From Roseivirga ehrenbergii (lineage in GTDB: Bacteria; Bacteroidota; Bacteroidia; Cytophagales; Cyclobacteriaceae): a stretch of 64,000 nt of DNA. Position 1 is the stretch's first letter, and every line of letters begins with the position of its first letter. Location of the stretch: positions 434,001 through 498,000 of the forward strand of contig NZ_LQZQ01000045.1 of the NCBI RefSeq assembly GCF_001593005.1. Reading direction: 5' to 3'. Both the position numbers and the translations under genes were made by a program. The notes under the pieces are model-generated. The model made no database searches. It saw only the letters and a list, made by a program, of their open reading frames with translations, and was not told the DNA's origin. Positions 59,578 through 64,000 of the stretch are shown piece after piece.

Positions 59578-62076
59578 TTACTTCTTCTTGGCTCTTGTAG
59601 TTTTTTTCTTTGGAGCGGCCTTTTCTATTTCGGCTTTGGCTTGTTCTAGCGTCATGTCGGTAACATCTACGTTTTTAGCAAGCTCAACCTTGGTTTTTCC
59701 TTTAATGATGTTGTGCCGTCCCCAACGGGCTTTCTCTACCCTGATTCCGGCATCTTCCCAGTTATGAACCACCTTGTCAATTTCCTTCTGGATTTTATCT
59801 TCAATCAATTCAACAATGTCATTATCAGATAAATTATCCCAGTCGTACTTCTTGTTGACATTGATAAACATATCGTTCCATTTGATAAATGGCCCAAAAC
59901 GCCCTTTCCCTTTCTGAACAGGCAATCCTTTGTAAGTATAAATAGGGGCGTCCGCGTCCAGTTTTTCCTTAATGTACGAGATGGCTTCATCCAATTCAAC
60001 ATCCAAAGGATCAACACCTTTTGGCAATGAAACAAAACTATCCTCATACTTTACATAAGGCCCAAAACGCCCAATGGCGGCAATAATTTCTTTGTCCTTG
60101 TACATGCCTACCGTGCGTGGTAGTTTAAACAAGTCGAGCGCTTCTTCAAACGTAATGCTTTCGATAAACTGGCCTTTTCTAAGGCTGGCATATTTTGGTT
60201 TTTCGGCTGATTCATCGTCAGGGTCGGCCTCTCCAATTTGAGCCATAGGCCCAAATTTACCCATACGAACGATCAAGGGTTTTCCACTCTCTGGATCGAT
60301 ACCCAATTCGCGAGATGAGCTAATGTCTGACCTGTTCAGCTGTTCAGTGTCTTCTACTTTTTGGTGGAAATCTCCGTAAAAGGCCGCAATCATCTTTGGC
60401 CATTCCTGCTTACCACTAGCAATTTCATCAAATTGCTCTTCTACCTTAGCCGTAAAAGAAAAATCGATCACATTCGGGAAATGCTCTACCAAAAAGTCAT
60501 TTACAATCATGGCCATATTGGTAGGGAAGAGCTTCATTTTTTCGGCTCCAGTAATTTCTGTCCTGGTTTTTACTTTGATGTTATCGTTCGCTAAAACCAA
60601 TTCCTGGTAATTTCTTTCTACGCCCTCACGGTTTTCCTTCACTACATATTCTCTTTTTTGAATAGTAGAAATAGTAGGGGCATAAGTAGACGGACGACCA
60701 ATACCCATTTCTTCTAACTGCTTTACCAAACTGGCTTCTGTAAACCTGGCCGCATGACGAGAAAAACCTTCTTTGGCTGTCATATGACTTAGTTCCAAAG
60801 TTTGACCTACTGTTAATGGAGGCAGCATTCCTTTGGCTTCGTTGGTGCCATCTTCATCGTCTGTCGATTCGATGTAAACTTTTAAGAAGCCTTCAAATTT
60901 GATTACTTCACCATAAGCAGAAAGGGTTTCTTTTCGGGTAGAAATGGCAATTGAAGCCGTAGTTTTTTCCAATTGAGCATCGGCCATTTGTGAGGCAATG
61001 GCGCGTTTCCAAATCAGGTCGTAAAGCCTTTGTTCGTCATAATTTGCGCCAGCGGTGTGCGTAGCAAAGTTCGTTGGGCGAATAGCTTCGTGGGCCTCTT
61101 GGGCCGATTGCGACTTGGTTTTGAATTTTCTGGTTTCTACGAATTCTTTACCATAGGCAGAAGAAATTTCACCTACAGCGCTTTTTATCGCATCATCAGA
61201 AAGGTTCAATGAATCTGTTCTCATGTATGAGATCTTACCTGCCTCATATAGCTTTTGTGCTAACGACATGGTTCGCGACACCGAATAGCCGAGCTTTCTA
61301 CTGGCTTCTTGCTGAAGTGTAGAAGTAGTAAATGGAGGCGCTGGTGAACGCTTGGCTGGTTTTTTCTGTAAGTCTAGAATTGAATATTTCGCACCTACAC
61401 AACCTTTTAAAAATTCGTGGGCTTCGTTTTCGCTATTGAATTTTGAAGGAAGTTCAGCTTTTAATTCAACGCCATCGCCTAAGTTGAAAATGGCGGTTAT
61501 TTTATAAGAAGAAACCGGGGTGAACTGTTCTATTTCACGCTCTCTTTCTACCACCATGCGCACAGCAACCGATTGCACACGACCGGCAGAAAGGCCACGT
61601 TTTATTTTTTTCCAAAGCACTGGCGATAGCTCAAAACCCACGAGTCGGTCAAGGATTCTACGGGCCTGTTGCGCATCTACTAAATCAATGTCAATTGTTC
61701 TGGGGTTGTCAATTGCCTTTTGAATAGCGGTTTTAGTAATTTCACGAAAAACGATACGTTTCGTGTTATCATCTTTAAGTTTTAGGGCTTCTTTTAAGTG
61801 CCAGCTAATGGCCTCTCCTTCGCGGTCATCATCACTCGCTAGATAGATCATTTGCGATTCTTTGACCAATTTCTTCAAGGTTTTTATCACCTCTTTTTTG
61901 TCGGCCGTTACCTCGTAAGTTGGCTTAAAACCATTGGCTATGTCTATGGCTTTATTACCTTTAGGTAAGTCACGTATATGTCCATAACTTGATACAACTT
62001 TGTAATCTTTTCCAAGGAAACCTTCGATGGTTTTGGCCTTCGCTGGGGACTCTACAATGACTAGATTTTTAGACAT
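59578..62076 (-). CDS. topA: DNA topoisomerase I
   Basis: About 832 aa from the ATG at 62076 (MSKNLVIVESPAKAKTIEGF), where the Toprim domain must begin. A longer frame from 62199 overlaps the divergent gene's promoter region. Toprim acidic residues are in YLASDDDREGEAISWHL. The active-site Tyr is in GKISYMRTDSLNLS. The C-terminal region has Bacteroidota-type topo-C repeats (GRFGPYVKYED, GRFGPFIKWND) and ends in a basic tail KKKTTRAKKK. It relaxes negative supercoils. Confidence 0.95.
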   Translation of the reverse strand: MSKNLVIVESPAKAKTIEGFLGKDYKVVSSYGHIRDLPKGNKAIDIANGFKPTYEVTADKKEVIKTLKKLVKESQMIYLASDDDREGEAISWHLKEALKLKDDNTKRIVFREITKTAIQKAIDNPRTIDIDLVDAQQARRILDRLVGFELSPVLWKKIKRGLSAGRVQSVAVRMVVEREREIEQFTPVSSYKITAIFNLGDGVELKAELPSKFNSENEAHEFLKGCVGAKYSILDLQKKPAKRSPAPPFTTSTLQQEASRKLGYSVSRTMSLAQKLYEAGKISYMRTDSLNLSDDAIKSAVGEISSAYGKEFVETRKFKTKSQSAQEAHEAIRPTNFATHTAGANYDEQRLYDLIWKRAIASQMADAQLEKTTASIAISTRKETLSAYGEVIKFEGFLKVYIESTDDEDGTNEAKGMLPPLTVGQTLELSHMTAKEGFSRHAARFTEASLVKQLEEMGIGRPSTYAPTISTIQKREYVVKENREGVERNYQELVLANDNIKVKTRTEITGAEKMKLFPTNMAMIVNDFLVEHFPNVIDFSFTAKVEEQFDEIASGKQEWPKMIAAFYGDFHQKVEDTEQLNRSDISSSRELGIDPESGKPLIVRMGKFGPMAQIGEADPDDESAEKPKYASLRKGQFIESITFEEALDLFKLPRTVGMYKDKEIIAAIGRFGPYVKYEDSFVSLPKGVDPLDVELDEAISYIKEKLDADAPIYTYKGLPVQKGKGRFGPFIKWNDMFINVNKKYDWDNLSDNDIVELIEDKIQKEIDKVVHNWEDAGIRVEKARWGRHNIIKGKTKVELAKNVDVTDMTLEQAKAEIEKAAPKKKTTRAKKK

Positions 62077-62221
62077 AAATTGGTGATTTTTTAATTTTGA
62101 CCGCGCCAAAGATGGGCATAAATGTTTCAAAAAAACAAACGAAACCATTTTTACCCTACATGTATTTATATGAAGAAGGTAAAAAACACGTTGTAGCAAC
62201 CGTAACTAAGGAGGAGGAAGA

Positions 62222-62719
62222 ATGGTTAAGAATCTTTTATTAATTAGACATGCCGATGCGCAAATGCCGCAAAGAAACGAGCGTGATTTCGAAAGAAGGT
62301 TAAGTGAGAAAGGGAAAAGTGAATCGGCTTTGTTGGGCGAGTACTTGCAAAGACTTCCTTTTAAAATAGATACTATATATACTAGTCCATCGGTGCGCAC
62401 TTTACAAACCTGTGCCGAAATCATACAGCAGTTAGAAATTTCGCCACGCATAATATCGTCTGAAGAATACTATGAAGCCACCCGTAATGTGATGATGGCG
62501 GCTGTAAACCGAGTAGATAATATTTTTCAAAATGTGGCGATTTTGGCTCATAATCCATCCATTAGCCATTTGTACGAATACCTTACTGGCGACTCGCAAG
62601 GAGGCTTTGTAACGGCAGGATGCGCGTGGCTTCAAGTGTCGGCAGATCAATGGGAAGAAGTGTCGGGAGGAATGGCCGAAACCAAAGATTACTACTATCC
62701 TGGAATGAACTCGAAGTAA
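62222..62719 (+). CDS. SixA-type histidine phosphatase
   Basis: 165 aa. The N-terminal LLLIRHADAQ carries the phosphohistidine, TSPSVRTLQTCAEI the conserved Arg, and ILAHNPSIS the second His. SixA proteins dephosphorylate phosphohistidine in signalling proteins, but other substrates are possible. A strong purine-rich GGAGGAGG lies just before the ATG, unusual for Bacteroidota. Confidence 0.85.
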   Translation: MVKNLLLIRHADAQMPQRNERDFERRLSEKGKSESALLGEYLQRLPFKIDTIYTSPSVRTLQTCAEIIQQLEISPRIISSEEYYEATRNVMMAAVNRVDNIFQNVAILAHNPSISHLYEYLTGDSQGGFVTAGCAWLQVSADQWEEVSGGMAETKDYYYPGMNSK

Positions 62720-62784
62720 GTTTTTTTATTTTGTTTTAGTGCGTTTAAAATGAAGACCTCATATTTGTGCAAAAATTATATTAA

Positions 62785-64000
62785 ATGGCTTCATTGGGTA
62801 GACACATCATTGTCGAGTATTACAACTGCTCATCAGAAATTTTAAACGATGTAGTACACATCGAAAAAAGTATGGAAGGCGCTGCGGAAGATGCAGGTGC
62901 AACCATTATTAATTCTACGTTCCATCATTTTTCGCCCTATGGCGTATCGGGTGTTGTGGTTATTCAAGAAAGCCATTTGGCTATTCATACTTGGCCAGAA
63001 TACGGTTATGCTTCAGTAGATATTTTTACTTGTGGCGATACCGTAAATCCTTGGGTAGCTTATCAAATTCTTAAAGAAAAATTTGAAGCCGGGCATGGTT
63101 CGGCCGTTGAGTTATTAAGAGGAGAGAAGGCGCTTTTGAAAGAAAGAGATTTCGATATAAAGGCCATGCGCGATGAAAAAAGCAGCGAAGAAGGCAGTCC
63201 AATCCGTACCAGAGATGTATGGTTTACGGAACGTGACGATAAAATAGCGCTTTCTTTAAAGCATGATGGAAAGCTTTACGATGTACAGTCTGATTTTCAG
63301 AAAGTAGAAGTATATAAAACACAGGCTTACGGTAACCTACTTACTTTGGACGGCATGGTAATGACCAGCGAAAAAGATGAGTATGTGTACCACGAAATGA
63401 TTACACACATTCCTACTTTAACACACCCTAAGCCAAAAAGAGCTTTGGTGATTGGTGGTGGAGATGGGGGTACTGCCCGCGAATTATTGCGCCACGATGG
63501 CTACGATGAAGTAGTAATGGTAGAAATTGACGACAAAGTAATTGAGGCTTGCAAAGAGCATTTACCGGGCATCGCTTCGGCTTTCGATAATCCAAAATTG
63601 AACCTGATTGTAGATGACGGAATCAAATATGTGAAAGATGCTGCAGATGGTTCTTTCGATATTGTAATTGTAGACTCTACCGATCCGGTTGGGCCTGCAG
63701 AAGGTTTGTTTACGGTTGAATTCTACAAAGAAGTGTACCGTATTTTGAGCGATGACGGAATTATGGTTACGCAAAGTGAATCCCCTCGATTCAACAGCAA
63801 AGTATTCAGAGAAATTTACCAAGTGTACCGTTCTATTTTCGGACAAGATCAAGTGCATTGCTACTTGGCTTACATCCCGACTTATCCAACGGGTATGTGG
63901 TCGTTCTCTTATTCTTCTAAAGGAAAAGCACATCCATTAAAGGATTTCAACGCAGAGGAGAGCAAGGCTTTTGCTAAAAAGCATGGTTTGAAATATTATA
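62785..64000 (+). CDS. SpeD-SpeE fusion (AdoMet decarboxylase-spermidine synthase), right end cut
   Basis: 405 codons are visible, running off the window with no stop. Residues 1-130 are a class Ib AdoMet decarboxylase: the self-cleavage site Glu62-Ser63 in [10 protein letters not shown], with His68 and Cys83, matches the enzyme's canonical catalytic numbering. Residues about 140 onward are spermidine synthase, with [14 protein letters not shown] (SAM-like binding loop) and [14 protein letters not shown] (catalytic Asp). One polypeptide would make decarboxylated AdoMet and use it for aminopropyl transfer to putrescine. The start is supported by a nearby CATATTTG box. Confidence 0.92.
   Translation, partial: MASLGRHIIVEYYNCSSEILNDVVHIEKSMEGAAEDAGATIINSTFHHFSPYGVSGVVVIQESHLAIHTWPEYGYASVDIFTCGDTVNPWVAYQILKEKFEAGHGSAVELLRGEKALLKERDFDIKAMRDEKSSEEGSPIRTRDVWFTERDDKIALSLKHDGKLYDVQSDFQKVEVYKTQAYGNLLTLDGMVMTSEKDEYVYHEMITHIPTLTHPKPKRALVIGGGDGGTARELLRHDGYDEVVMVEIDDKVIEACKEHLPGIASAFDNPKLNLIVDDGIKYVKDAADGSFDIVIVDSTDPVGPAEGLFTVEFYKEVYRILSDDGIMVTQSESPRFNSKVFREIYQVYRSIFGQDQVHCYLAYIPTYPTGMWSFSYSSKGKAHPLKDFNAEESKAFAKKHGLKYY

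Noticed and set aside
63562-63933. 123-codon minus-strand frame opposite the speE part
   Set aside because: Antisense shadow of a clear spermidine synthase domain.

Overview
The window looks like a chromosomal segment of a marine-type member of the Bacteroidota, most likely order Cytophagales. The support is a SusC/SusD pair, a Porin_10-type porin, DUF3078 and DUF4437 proteins, menaquinone genes, LpxK, weak ribosome binding sites, and several matches to the Bacteroidota promoter box TAnnTTTG. Base composition is moderately AT-rich throughout, and no phage, integrase, transposase, rRNA operon or CRISPR array is visible.

Layout. 1-10.4 kb: menaquinone genes menD (cut by the left edge), menF and a MenI-like thioesterase; a histidine phosphatase; a TPR protein; a zinc-ribbon protein; Nif3; lpxK; a porin. 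10.5-20.8 kb: housekeeping genes (DUF3078, miaE, an ABC permease, rsmG, an ECF sigma factor, a glycosyltransferase, tgt, an LptF/G permease, a DMT transporter). 20.9-25.8 kb: DinB, then an SDR / DUF4437 / quinone-oxidoreductase operon divergent from an HxlR regulator with an operator-like promoter. 25.9-31.3 kb: an M1 peptidase, a TPR protein flanked by a dispersed repeat, and an ABC-F ATPase. 31.4-43.8 kb: a SUFU-domain protein and a membrane-anchored DNA-binding protein, divergent from a six-gene operon of SusC, SusD, SGNH hydrolase, DASS anion symporter, lamin-tail lipoprotein and alpha/beta-hydrolase lipoprotein. The operon is plausibly an uptake system for an ester or conjugate that releases a carboxylate-type anion. 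44-45.1 kb: a queuosine-precursor transporter and an orphan response regulator.

45.4-49.8 kb is the most unusual part. On the minus strand a good promoter (near 49,750) is followed by two tiny related reading frames, each ended by a strong intrinsic terminator. Then comes an array of tRNA-like RNAs, then slipin, a TPR protein and the RNA ligase RtcB, closed by a terminator. One RNA is an ordinary-order tRNA-Tyr-like cloverleaf. Two others are laid out in circularly permuted order (T-arm, closed acceptor hairpin, two nucleotides, D-arm), as in the tRNA-mimic module of bacterial Y RNAs and in permuted tRNA genes. An RNA ligase operon carrying permuted tRNA-like RNAs and small peptide/terminator cassettes is the best candidate here for an undescribed system.

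49.9-64 kb: a quinone oxidoreductase and an SDR (divergent, with paired direct repeats), an aminotransferase, a GT39-type membrane glycosyltransferase, and a decayed duplicate of that gene's 3' end on the far side of a small lipoprotein. Then an orphan response regulator, a peroxiredoxin, a cupin, an unknown membrane coiled-coil protein, a 149-bp duplicated intergenic repeat, topA, a SixA-like phosphatase, and a SpeD-SpeE fusion cut by the right edge.
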